DNA from: an uncultured Alphaproteobacteria bacterium
GTDB lineage: Bacteria; Pseudomonadota; Alphaproteobacteria; HIMB59; GCA-002718135
Length of the DNA: 64,000 nucleotides
NCBI GenBank assembly: GCA_902588745.1
Contig: CACIQI010000003.1
Location: 1-64,000 of the forward strand
Direction of reading: 5' to 3'
The position numbers and the translations under genes are program-made. Positions within the stretch are counted from its first letter, which is position 1, and each line of letters opens with the position of its first letter. Below the pieces are notes generated by a model. The model was not told the DNA's origin. It did not search any database and saw only the letters and a program-made list of their open reading frames with translations. Positions 35,228 to 43,846 of this stretch are shown piece after piece.

Positions 35228-38200
35228 ATGAATTATACACCTTTTATGTCAGTTTTTGATGTTGATCCACCTATTATTGATAAAAAACATTTAATTAAAT
35301 GGTTAAAGATTAATTTTTCTTTCTTAAGAAATAAATTACTCAAAATTAAACAACTTGATAGTGAAAGGGATATAAATTTTATTATATTCATAAATAATAA
35401 AAAAAAATATGTATTAAAAATTTCAAACCCATCAGAAAATATAAATATATTAAAATACCAAGATAGATTAATTAATTATTTACGAAGTGATCTTAGTCTT
35501 AAATCTTTTATACCAAGAATACACCATACAAAGATTGGAAAATATTTAGATAAAAAAAATAGAGAATGCTTTGTTAGGATCTTATCTTATATTGAAGGGC
35601 GAATGTATGGAGATACAAAAAGTAACGATAAAATTGAAAATTCTTTAGGTAAGTTACTTGGAAAAGTATCAACTAAGTTGAAATCATTTAACGATATAGA
35701 TGCCCATAGAAATTTTATTTGGGATCCATCAAATATAAAATGGATTAAAAAAGACATTAATATTTTTACTGGTTCAAAAAAATTAATTTTATTAAAATGT
35801 TTTTCAGAATATGAAAAATTTGTAAAAAATAATTTAAATAAATTAAGATATTCAATAACTCATTCAGATCCAAATAATTATAATATTGTTATTAAAGAAA
35901 ACAATGTTTGTGGTTTACTAGATTATGGAGATTCTATTTATTCTCCAACAATAAATGATTTAGCTATATGCCTTTCATATGCATTAATGAACAATGATAA
36001 TATTTATCTTACACTTAAAAATATAATAACAGAGTACAATAAACAGTTTTCTATTAATGAGGATGAAATTAATTCATTAATATCATTATGTAAGTCAAGA
36101 CTTATGATTACTGTTGTAATGGCAAAAAAACAAAGAATTAAATACCCATCAAATCAATATTTAAGCATTAGTGAGAAAGATGCATGGTCTTTATTAGAAA
36201 AATTAGACAAAATTCCTATCAATTTTTTAATATTTATTGTTCGCGAAATATGTGACTTTGATATTATTCACCATCATAATGAAATTATAAATTATATAAA
36301 TAAATTCAACTTTGGTAATATTTTTAACTTTAATTTACTTGATAAAAATAAATCTATCTTAAAATTAAGTTCTGATTCACCTTTATTGAAAGGTAACCCA
36401 GATAATAGTTCGCTTAAAAAAAGAGTTAATAGAATATTTAAAGAAGATAATTCTCGTATAGGTATAGGTTTATACAATGAAAAAAGAAAAGTTTATAAGG
36501 GACCTAACTTTATTTCTGAATTAAATACGAATGAAAGACGTAATATTCACTTAGGAATTGATATTTTTATTGATCAGGGAACAGATTTATTTGCTCCAAT
36601 AGATGGTAAAATTATAATTTTAAAAAATAATAATTTTAAATATGACTATGGCCCCACTCTAGTTTTAGAACATAGTTTTAAAAAATATAAATTTTATACT
36701 CTATACGGTCATTTATCTAAAATAATGTTTCAAAAACTAAAAATTGGAAAAAAAATTAAGAAAGGTGAATGGATTGGTAAAATTGGTAATTCTAATGAAA
36801 ATGGAAAATGGTTACCACATTTACATTTTCAAATTATTTTAGATTTATTAGGACATGATAAGAATTTTCCAGGAGTAGGTGAAGAATTTTTATTCAAAAT
36901 TTGGAATAAAATTTCACCTGATCCAAATTTAATTCTACGAATTCCAAAATCTTTTTATTCTAATAATAATAATAATTTTAAAGATACTTTAAAGAAAAGA
37001 AGAAAAAATATTTCTGATAATTTATCAATTTCTTACAAGAAACCTCTTCATATGCTTGAAGCTAAAGATCAGTATTTTTTTGATAGATATGGCAGGAGAT
37101 ACTTAGATTGTGTAAATAATATTTCCCATGTTGGACATTCAAATTCCTATGTCCATGAAGCTATGATTCAGCAAAATTTAAAACTTAATACTAATACGAG
37201 ATATCTGTACGATACAATTAACGATTATAGTGAATTACTTTTAAGTAAGTTTCCAAAGAAATTAAATAAGATATTTTTTGTATGTACAGGATCTGAAGCT
37301 AATGATTTAGCTTATAGAATAGCCCAAACTTATACTAGTGCAAAAGATGTCTTTGTGATGAACAATGCTTATCATGGGCATACCAATGCTTTAATTGATA
37401 TAAGTCCATATAAATTTAATAGTAAGGGTGGTTTGGGTAAAAAAGATTATGTGCATGTATTAGACATGCCTGATCCCCTAAGAGGTAAGTGGAGATATCA
37501 AAATTCAAATTGGATTCAAAAATATATAGATGAAGCTAAAACCGTAATTAGAAATAAAATTAAAGAAACCAATATTGCATGTTTTTTTACTGAAAGTATA
37601 CTTGGTTGCGGCGGTCAAGTAATTCTTCCAAAAAATTATTTAAAAGAAATATTTTCAGAAATTAGAAGAAACAATGCATTATGTATTGTTGACGAGGTAC
37701 AAACTGGTTTTGGACGTGTTGGAAGACATTTTTGGTCATTTGAAGAGCATGATGTCGTTCCTGATATAGTAACCTTGGGCAAACCTATGGGCAATGGTCA
37801 CCCTATAGCTGCTGTTATAACTACAGAAAAAATTGCTTCAACTTTTAATAACGGGATGGAATATTTTAACTCATTTGGTGGTAATCCTGTTTCCTGTGCT
37901 ATCGGTAAAGCAGTATTAGAGACTATTGATAATAATAAATTACAAAAAAATGCTTTGTTAGTTGGTAATTATTTTTTAAAAGAATTAAAAAAAATCCAAC
38001 TTAAATATAAAAAATATGTTAGTGAAGTTAGAGGTAGGGGGCTTTTTTTAGGAATAGATATTATTCAGAATAGTAATGTTTCTAAACCAAATAAAAAATT
38101 AGCTAAACTGCTTATTAATTATATGAGAAATCAAGGTATTTTATTGAGTACTGATGGACCTTATGACAATGTTATTAAAATAAAACCACCTCTTGTATTT

Positions 38201-38260
38201 ACAAAATTAAATGTTGATCAGGTATGTAAAAACTTAGAAACTTTCTTTAAAAAATTATAA
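35228..38260 (+). CDS. Three-domain protein: APH-type kinase / M23 peptidase / class III aminotransferase
   Basis: A 1010-residue fusion. Residues about 30-330 are an aminoglycoside-phosphotransferase-fold kinase with THSDPNNYN (His212, Asp214) and the metal-binding LLDYGDS (Asp232). About 430-560 is an M23 metallopeptidase with both zinc motifs intact: HLGID (His441, Asp445) and HLH (531, 533). About 600-1010 is a class III aminotransferase fold with GSEANDLAYRIAQTY, DEVQTGFGRVGRHFW and PLP Lys852 in TLGKPMGNG. The kinase plus class III pair resembles hydroxylysine kinase and phosphohydroxylysine/phosphoethanolamine phospho-lyase. The architecture occurs in some alphaproteobacteria; the substrate is not known. 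No signal peptide. ATG 35228 or 35246 may be the start. Confidence 0.88.
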   Translation: MNYTPFMSVFDVDPPIIDKKHLIKWLKINFSFLRNKLLKIKQLDSERDINFIIFINNKKKYVLKISNPSENINILKYQDRLINYLRSDLSLKSFIPRIHHTKIGKYLDKKNRECFVRILSYIEGRMYGDTKSNDKIENSLGKLLGKVSTKLKSFNDIDAHRNFIWDPSNIKWIKKDINIFTGSKKLILLKCFSEYEKFVKNNLNKLRYSITHSDPNNYNIVIKENNVCGLLDYGDSIYSPTINDLAICLSYALMNNDNIYLTLKNIITEYNKQFSINEDEINSLISLCKSRLMITVVMAKKQRIKYPSNQYLSISEKDAWSLLEKLDKIPINFLIFIVREICDFDIIHHHNEIINYINKFNFGNIFNFNLLDKNKSILKLSSDSPLLKGNPDNSSLKKRVNRIFKEDNSRIGIGLYNEKRKVYKGPNFISELNTNERRNIHLGIDIFIDQGTDLFAPIDGKIIILKNNNFKYDYGPTLVLEHSFKKYKFYTLYGHLSKIMFQKLKIGKKIKKGEWIGKIGNSNENGKWLPHLHFQIILDLLGHDKNFPGVGEEFLFKIWNKISPDPNLILRIPKSFYSNNNNNFKDTLKKRRKNISDNLSISYKKPLHMLEAKDQYFFDRYGRRYLDCVNNISHVGHSNSYVHEAMIQQNLKLNTNTRYLYDTINDYSELLLSKFPKKLNKIFFVCTGSEANDLAYRIAQTYTSAKDVFVMNNAYHGHTNALIDISPYKFNSKGGLGKKDYVHVLDMPDPLRGKWRYQNSNWIQKYIDEAKTVIRNKIKETNIACFFTESILGCGGQVILPKNYLKEIFSEIRRNNALCIVDEVQTGFGRVGRHFWSFEEHDVVPDIVTLGKPMGNGHPIAAVITTEKIASTFNNGMEYFNSFGGNPVSCAIGKAVLETIDNNKLQKNALLVGNYFLKELKKIQLKYKKYVSEVRGRGLFLGIDIIQNSNVSKPNKKLAKLLINYMRNQGILLSTDGPYDNVIKIKPPLVFTKLNVDQVCKNLETFFKKL

Positions 38261-38846
38261 AATATATTCCATAACTAATCATTAGCAGACCAATGGTTAG
38301 ATCAATCCAAAACCAAGTTTTATTTGAATAAATATATTTGGATAAAAACTTTGACATATATCCCAAAGAAAAGAAAAACAAAAAACTAGCTGAAATTGCT
38401 CCAACGCCAAATGAAAATTGATCATTAAAATTTGTTGATAATGATCCCAGCAAAATAATTGTATCTAGATAAACATGAGGATTTGCGTATGTAATAAGGA
38501 ATAAGGTAATTAATACTTTTCCGTATTCGTTAATTATATTTAATTTTTTATTTATATCTTTAATTTGATTTAATTTTATAACTTTATTTAATCCATAAAA
38601 TATAAGCCAAATTCCACCTAATACTTTTATTATTACTATGATACTTGGATTAATTTGAACGATATAATTAGATAGATATATTCCAATTACAATTAGTAAA
38701 CTGTCAGATAGACTGCAAAATAAAGTAACTGTAAAAACATAAGATTTTTTAAGCCCTTGTTGAATTACAAATAAATTTTGCGGTCCTATGGCTATAATTA
38801 ATGTTCCTCCAATTATTAATCCTTGGATAAAATCATAAATATACAT
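38247..38846 (-). CDS. LysE-family amino-acid exporter
   Basis: A 199-residue inner-membrane protein with six helices and the LysE-family start IQGLIIGGTLIIAIGPQNLFVIQQGLK. The QNLF and TYANPHVYLDTIIL segments are conserved in ArgO/LysE exporters of basic amino acids. The gene is convergent with the kinase/peptidase/aminotransferase gene, overlapping by 14 bases; if that fusion handles a lysine derivative, an exporter of a basic amino acid next to it would make sense, but this is only inference. Confidence 0.88.
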   Translation of the reverse strand: MYIYDFIQGLIIGGTLIIAIGPQNLFVIQQGLKKSYVFTVTLFCSLSDSLLIVIGIYLSNYIVQINPSIIVIIKVLGGIWLIFYGLNKVIKLNQIKDINKKLNIINEYGKVLITLFLITYANPHVYLDTIILLGSLSTNFNDQFSFGVGAISASFLFFFSLGYMSKFLSKYIYSNKTWFWIDLTIGLLMISYGIYFIIF

Positions 38847-38881
38847 ATTGCCTTAAATTATAATTACACTATTTTAAAATC

Positions 38882-39340
38882 ATGCACAAAATTATATTGT
38901 TTAGTTTGTTTATTTTATTATCAAAAAGTGTTTTTGGAGAAATGATAAAACCAGACCCTTCAATTAGTCCTAAAGAAGTTATTTTAATTCAATTAAAAGC
39001 ACTACAAAATAATAATTCACCTTTTGACGATGCCGGTATTGAACAAACTTGGGAATTTGCACATCCAAACAATAGAATGTACACAGGTCCTCTAGACAAT
39101 TTTATTAGGATGATTAAAAATCCATCCTACTCAATGATGATTGATCACTTAGAACACAATATAATTCCAGTTCAGGAACAAGAAAAAAGTTCATATTATT
39201 TTGTAGAGCTTACAGATATCAATGGAAAAAAATTTGGTTTCGAATGGACAGTAGAAAAAGTAGAGCAAAACGGTGAGTTTAAAGATTGTTGGATGACTGT
39301 CGGTGTTTCTAGACCAATGCCTTTATCACAAGCATCATAG
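38882..39340 (+). CDS. DUF4864 protein, secreted
   Basis: A 152-residue protein with a Sec signal peptide (about 1-19, ending SVFG) and a DUF4864 domain: ISPKEVILIQLKALQNNNSP, IEQTWEFAHPNNRMYTGP and WMTVGVSRP. The domain is a small alpha+beta (SnoaL/NTF2-like) fold of unknown function, exported to the periplasm or membrane. The stop overlaps the next start by one base. Confidence 0.82.
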   Translation: MHKIILFSLFILLSKSVFGEMIKPDPSISPKEVILIQLKALQNNNSPFDDAGIEQTWEFAHPNNRMYTGPLDNFIRMIKNPSYSMMIDHLEHNIIPVQEQEKSSYYFVELTDINGKKFGFEWTVEKVEQNGEFKDCWMTVGVSRPMPLSQAS

Positions 39341-39996
39341 TGTGTGGAAGATTTACAAGTATTGAAGATAAAGAAAAAATTATAAACCTATTTCCTAACT
39401 CTGAAGTTTTAAATTATGCAAATAAGTCTTACAATATATCACCGTCTAATATTGTTAATATTGTTTATGAAAACAATCATAAACTTTTAATAGATACTTT
39501 TATTTGGAGTTATAGTTTTTTTAGTAAACAAAATAATGTTACTCAATTTGTTATTAATGCAAGAATTGAAACGATTAATGATAAATATTTATTCAAAGAA
39601 TCATTTACTAAAAGAAAATGTCTTATTATTGCAAATGGATACTATGAATGGAAAAATACAAATAATCAAAAACAACCGTATTTAATATCAATTCCTAGAA
39701 ATGAATTATTTTTTTTTGGTGGAATTTGGAGGGAAGAAATAAGAGATAATAAAAAAATGAATGTTGTCTGTATCATTACTAAGGAAGCAAATGAAAACCT
39801 TTCCCATATACATAATAGAATGCCTCTTATTATGTCTCATAATGAGGGTCTTGATTTTCTTAATGATAATAAAAATGAATTCCTACATAAAAACAAAAGT
39901 ATTATCGAGGATGATTTAGACTTTTATCCAGTATCAAAAATTGTAAATAATCCAAAAAATAATGATGAAAATTGCCTTAAGGAAATATCTTTATAA
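39340..39996 (+). CDS. SRAP (SOS response-associated peptidase) protein
   Basis: A 218-residue YedK/HMCES-family protein that crosslinks through Cys2 to abasic sites in single-stranded DNA and shields them. The start is GTG 39340, overlapping the preceding TAG; it places the essential cysteine at position 2 (CGRFTS), a rare case where function fixes the start. Other active-site residues appear in ANGYYEWK (Glu) and HNRMPLIM (His). It lacks a signal peptide. Confidence 0.93.
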   Translation: MCGRFTSIEDKEKIINLFPNSEVLNYANKSYNISPSNIVNIVYENNHKLLIDTFIWSYSFFSKQNNVTQFVINARIETINDKYLFKESFTKRKCLIIANGYYEWKNTNNQKQPYLISIPRNELFFFGGIWREEIRDNKKMNVVCIITKEANENLSHIHNRMPLIMSHNEGLDFLNDNKNEFLHKNKSIIEDDLDFYPVSKIVNNPKNNDENCLKEISL

Positions 39997-40019
39997 TATT
40001 TAAATTTTTTTATCGCTTT

Positions 40020-40043
40020 TATAATATTAATCAAATATATAAT
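40020..40043 (+). promoter_or_regulatory. Candidate promoter elements ahead of mcl-mtkAB
   Basis: Two exact TATAAT hexamers (40020-40025 and 40038-40043) lie in the 57-base gap before ATG 40054. The second is 10 bases from the start codon, which would give a near-leaderless mRNA. I see no clear -35 partner at either. This is the only space for a promoter of the operon. Confidence 0.35.
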
Positions 40044-40053
40044 TTTTTTTTAA

Positions 40054-40992
40054 ATGAGCCATTTATTTTATAAACCTGCTAAATCTAGATTACACAGAAG
40101 TGAATTGGCAGTTCCTGGTTCTAATCCAAATATGTTTGAAAAAGCATTAAAATCAAATGCCGATTATATTTTCTTAGACCTTGAAGATGCAGTATCTCCA
40201 AATGATAAAATTGATGCAAGAAGAAATGTTATTAATGCAATAAAAGAATATAATTGGAAAGAAGAAGGTAAAACAATCTCTATAAGAATTAACGGTTTGG
40301 ATACACACTATATGTATCGTGATGTAATTGAAATTATAGAAGAGGTAGGTGATAGGGTTGATACATTATTAATTCCAAAAGTAGGCTCATCATCTGATGT
40401 ATATATGGTCGATTGTTTGCTTAATCAAATTGAGCAAAATAAAAAATTTGAAAATAGAATAGGTTTAGAATGTTTAATTGAAACAGCACTAGGAATGTCT
40501 AATATTCAATCAATTGCAAAATCAAGTTCAAGACTAGAAGCATTACATTTTGGAGTTGCAGATTATGCAGCAAGTATGCGCGCAAGAACCGTTGTTATAG
40601 GGGGGTTAAATCCTGATTACCCTGGAGATCAATGGCATCATGGCTTATCAACATTAGTAATGATTTGTAGATCATATGGCTTAAGAGCAATAGACGGACC
40701 TTTTGGTGATTTTAATGACAAAGAAGGATATCTTGATGCAGCAAAAAGAGCTGCAGCAATTGGTTTTGAGGGTAAATGGGCAATACATCCATCGCAAATA
40801 GATTTAGCTAATGAAGTTTTTTCTCCACCCAAAGAAGAAATAGATAAAGCAAAAAGAATATTATTAGAATTAGAAAAAGCAGCTGCTGAAGGAAAGGGCG
40901 CTGCTCAGCTTGATGGAAGAATGATAGATGCTGCATCTGCTAGAATGGCTGAAAATATTGTAAATATTAATAAGTTAATTGAAAGTAAGTAA
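40054..40992 (+). CDS. mcl: L-malyl-CoA/beta-methylmalyl-CoA lyase
   Basis: A 312-residue HpcH/HpaI (citrate lyase beta-like) TIM-barrel enzyme. It reversibly splits malyl-CoA into glyoxylate and acetyl-CoA. Seen: SELAVPGSNPNMFEKAL, FLDLEDAVSPNDK (metal ligand Asp/Glu), IGLECLIETALG (conserved Glu), FGVADYAASM and KWAIHPSQIDLAN. The full length and the C-terminal DGRMIDAASARMAENI match the Rhodobacter/Methylobacterium lyases. It is the first gene of a three-gene operon with malate-CoA ligase (1 base overlap with mtkA), the classical serine-cycle pairing. Confidence 0.92.
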   Translation: MSHLFYKPAKSRLHRSELAVPGSNPNMFEKALKSNADYIFLDLEDAVSPNDKIDARRNVINAIKEYNWKEEGKTISIRINGLDTHYMYRDVIEIIEEVGDRVDTLLIPKVGSSSDVYMVDCLLNQIEQNKKFENRIGLECLIETALGMSNIQSIAKSSSRLEALHFGVADYAASMRARTVVIGGLNPDYPGDQWHHGLSTLVMICRSYGLRAIDGPFGDFNDKEGYLDAAKRAAAIGFEGKWAIHPSQIDLANEVFSPPKEEIDKAKRILLELEKAAAEGKGAAQLDGRMIDAASARMAENIVNINKLIESK

Positions 40993-42152
40993 TGGACATA
41001 CACGAATATCAAGCAAAAAAAATATTGTCCGATTTTGGTGTTAAAATTCCCACTGGTGGTATTGTTTATAGTCCAGAAAATGCAGAAAATAAAGCGAGAG
41101 AAATTGGAGGTTCTAAATGGGTTGTAAAAGCACAAGTTCACTCTGGTGCTAGAGGTAAAGCGGGTGGAATTATAATATGTAATTCTCCGTTAGAAGTTGC
41201 TGATGCAACTGATAAATTGTTAGGTAAAAAATTAATTACAAACCAAACTGGTCCAGATGGGAAGATAATAAATAGAATTTATATTGAAGAAGCAACTGAT
41301 ATCAAACATGAATTATATTTAGGTTTAGTGTTTGATAGATCTTCAGAAAGTATTATGGTTGTAGCCTCAACAGAAGGTGGAATGAGTGTCGAAGAAATTT
41401 CAAAAGAAAAACCTGAAACAATTATACGATCTAAAATAGAAGTAGCAGTTGGTATTCAACAATTTCAAGCAAGAGAAATAGCTTTTGGTTTAGGAATTGA
41501 ATCCAAATTGATCTCAAGAGCTGCAAATACAATTATTGGTTGTTATAAAGCTTTTAGTGAGCTTGATGCAACAATGGTTGAAGTTAATCCATTAGTTGTA
41601 TCACACCAAGATGAAATATTAGCATTAGATTGTAAAATGAGTTTTGATAATAATGCAATGTTTAGAAGAGACGAAATTGCAGAACTTAGAGATAAAACAC
41701 AAGAAAATTCAAATGAAGTTTATGCTTCTGACAGAGGAATGAATTATGTAAGCTTAGATGGGAATATTGGTAATATTATTAATGGTGCTGGCTTAGCAAT
41801 GGCTTCAATGGATATGATAAAACTTGCTGGTGGTGAACCTGCAAATTTTTTAGATGTTGGCGGAGGTGCAACACCTGAAAAAATAGTTAAAGCTTTTAAA
41901 TTAATCTCTATGGACACAAAAGTTAAGGTAATATTAGTTAATATCTTTGCAGGGATTAACAGATGTGATTGGGTTGCAGAAGGAATTGTTCAAGCTTTAT
42001 CAAAAATTGAAATTAAACATCCTTTAGTTATACGTTTAGCTGGAACTAACGTCGAAAAGGGAAATGAAATACTTAAAAAAAGCAATATAAATTACATTGA
42101 AGCATCAACTTTAGAAGATGCAGCAAATAAAGCAGTGAAGGCTCTTGGATAA
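40992..42152 (+). CDS. mtkA: Malate-CoA ligase, beta subunit
   Basis: A 386-residue ATP-grasp subunit of the succinyl-CoA synthetase family. MDIHEYQAKKILSDFGV is the shared N-terminus, while VQFQ-type QQFQAREIAFGLG, VVSHQDEILALDCKMSFDNN and FRRDEIAELRDKTQ resemble the malate thiokinase branch (MtkA) rather than SucC. The adjacent lyase supports this. It makes malyl-CoA from malate, CoA and ATP, or in reverse releases malate and ATP. I cannot fully exclude succinyl-CoA ligase activity. Confidence 0.86.
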   Translation: MDIHEYQAKKILSDFGVKIPTGGIVYSPENAENKAREIGGSKWVVKAQVHSGARGKAGGIIICNSPLEVADATDKLLGKKLITNQTGPDGKIINRIYIEEATDIKHELYLGLVFDRSSESIMVVASTEGGMSVEEISKEKPETIIRSKIEVAVGIQQFQAREIAFGLGIESKLISRAANTIIGCYKAFSELDATMVEVNPLVVSHQDEILALDCKMSFDNNAMFRRDEIAELRDKTQENSNEVYASDRGMNYVSLDGNIGNIINGAGLAMASMDMIKLAGGEPANFLDVGGGATPEKIVKAFKLISMDTKVKVILVNIFAGINRCDWVAEGIVQALSKIEIKHPLVIRLAGTNVEKGNEILKKSNINYIEASTLEDAANKAVKALG

Positions 42153-42154
42153 TC

Positions 42155-43051
42155 ATGTCTATAATCATTCACAAAAATACAAAGATTTTAGTCCAAGGAT
42201 TCACTGGAAAAATTGGAAGTTTTCATACTGAAGAAATGATTAAGTATGGTTCTAACGTTGTTGGCGGTGTAACACCTGGCAAGGGTGGTATGACTCATTT
42301 AAATCTTCCTGTTTTTAATACTGTTAAAGAAGCTGTAGATCAAACTGGAGCATCAACATCAATTTTATTTGTCCCACCAGCCTTTGCAGCAGATTCAGCA
42401 ATGGAAGCTGCTGATGCAGGTATTAAAACGTGTGTGGCTATTACTGACGGTATTCCTTCTCATGATATGGTTAAAATAAAAAGATACATGAAAAGATATC
42501 CAAAAGATAAAAAAATGGGATTAGTAGGTCCGAATTGTGCAGGAATAATTAGCCCTGGTAAATCTATGTTAGGTATTATGCCTGGCCACATTTACAAAGA
42601 AGGTAAAATAGGAATAGTTAGTAGATCTGGTACTTTGGGATATGAAGCTGCACAACAACTTAAAGATTTGGAAATTGGTGTTTCAACAAGTGTAGGTATA
42701 GGAGGCGATCCAATAAATGGAAGTTCTTTTAGAGATATAATTGAAAAGTTTGAAAATGATGATGAAACTATTGCAGTTTTAATGATAGGTGAAATAGGTG
42801 GTCCACAAGAAGTTGAAGCTGGACAATTTGCTAAAGAAAATATGAGTAAACCGGTGATTGCGTATATAGCAGGACTAACTGCACCTAAGGGTCGTGTGAT
42901 GGGCCATGCTGGCGCAATTGTTTCTGCTTATGGTGAAAGCGCAATAGAAAAAGTAGAACTTCTTAAAGAGTGTGGAGTTACAATTTCCAAAAACCCTTCT
43001 GTAATGGGTGAAACTGTTAAAAAAGTATTAGTAGAAAATAATTTGAATTAA
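42155..43051 (+). CDS. mtkB: Malate-CoA ligase, alpha subunit
   Basis: A 298-residue CoA-binding subunit. Family motifs are VQGFTGKIGSFHTEEMI (CoA binding), VGPNCAGIISPGKSMLGIMP, IVSRSGTLGYEAAQQL and the phosphohistidine loop GHAGAI (His251). It pairs with the preceding gene (2-base gap) to form the heterotetramer. In a canonical Krebs cycle, sucCD sits near sucAB or mdh; here it sits with a malyl-CoA lyase. Confidence 0.88.
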   Translation: MSIIIHKNTKILVQGFTGKIGSFHTEEMIKYGSNVVGGVTPGKGGMTHLNLPVFNTVKEAVDQTGASTSILFVPPAFAADSAMEAADAGIKTCVAITDGIPSHDMVKIKRYMKRYPKDKKMGLVGPNCAGIISPGKSMLGIMPGHIYKEGKIGIVSRSGTLGYEAAQQLKDLEIGVSTSVGIGGDPINGSSFRDIIEKFENDDETIAVLMIGEIGGPQEVEAGQFAKENMSKPVIAYIAGLTAPKGRVMGHAGAIVSAYGESAIEKVELLKECGVTISKNPSVMGETVKKVLVENNLN

Positions 43052-43066
43052 TATAATTAAAAAATA

Positions 43067-43204
43067 ATGAAATTTTTATATAAAAATGAATTCTGGATGT
43101 TAATATTTTCTCTAGGTGTTCTTTATTGGTTATTTAATCCATCAGTCTTAACAACCTTAGTTATGATTGTGCCATTACTATTGGCCGTTTCTTCCCGTAA
43201 ATAA
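43067..43204 (+). CDS. Small membrane protein, 45 residues
   Basis: ATG 43067 to TAA 43202-43204 encodes a peptide with a short charged N-terminus (MKFLYKNEFW) and one or two hydrophobic stretches (LIFSLGVLYWLF; LTTLVMIVPLLLAV), ending in SSRK. It lies 15 bases after mtkB on the same strand and fills an otherwise empty 208-base gap. It has a weak upstream sequence (AATTAAAAAATA) and no Shine-Dalgarno. Unrecognised; may be a membrane microprotein of the operon. Confidence 0.45.
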   Translation: MKFLYKNEFWMLIFSLGVLYWLFNPSVLTTLVMIVPLLLAVSSRK

Positions 43205-43259
43205 AGCTAAGTTTTATACTTACTGATGCATGATCGTTAATCGTATTTATAGTTAAAAA

Positions 43260-43823
43260 ATGAAATTATATCTTATTAGACATGCAGAGTCAGAAGCTAA
43301 TGCAGCATCAGATTTAGATAATCCAACTTATTATTATGATGCAAGAATTACTCAAAGAGGAGTTGAGCAAGCAAAAAAATTAAATACTAGAATTAAAAAT
43401 CTCAAATTTGATAATTTTTTTTGTTCCCCCTTAACAAGAACATTGGAAACATTCTCTATTGTTTTTCCATCTAATAAACCTGTAATTGAACCTTTGATAA
43501 GAGAACATTTGTACCACTCATGTGATGTAGGAAGACAACCAAAAAAATTAAAAAAAGAATTTAAGGATTTTGATTTTAATAATTTAAATGATTTTTGGTG
43601 GAATAATAACAAACCTATTAATGAAAAAAAAATTATACAAGAGTCTCACAATGATATTAAAATGAGATTAAGGTCTTTTCTGCTATCTATCCAAAACCTT
43701 AATTTAAAAAAAATTGTATTAGTCAGTCATGGTACATTCTTAAGTCAAATAACTGAATATATGCTGGATAACTGTGAGATATACGATTGTGAGTACAATG
43801 AGGTATACGAAAAATTTTTTTAA
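43260..43823 (+). CDS. Histidine phosphatase (phosphoglycerate-mutase-like)
   Basis: A 187-residue branch-1 histidine phosphatase. The catalytic RH motif is at LIRHAESEAN (Arg7, His8) and the second catalytic histidine is His157 in VSHGTFLSQI; CSPLTRTLET carries a conserved Arg. The substrate is unknown; such proteins range from mutases to phosphoserine and nucleoside phosphatases. A stand-alone gene, with 23 bases to the convergent creatininase gene. Confidence 0.88.
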   Translation: MKLYLIRHAESEANAASDLDNPTYYYDARITQRGVEQAKKLNTRIKNLKFDNFFCSPLTRTLETFSIVFPSNKPVIEPLIREHLYHSCDVGRQPKKLKKEFKDFDFNNLNDFWWNNNKPINEKKIIQESHNDIKMRLRSFLLSIQNLNLKKIVLVSHGTFLSQITEYMLDNCEIYDCEYNEVYEKFF

Positions 43824-43846
43824 TTTAATTCTTAATAAATAAAAGT

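Noticed and set aside
36961..36978. AAT-repeat tract inside the fusion gene
   Set aside because: Encodes an asparagine-rich linker between domains; short and in frame, not a mobile or expansion repeat of note.
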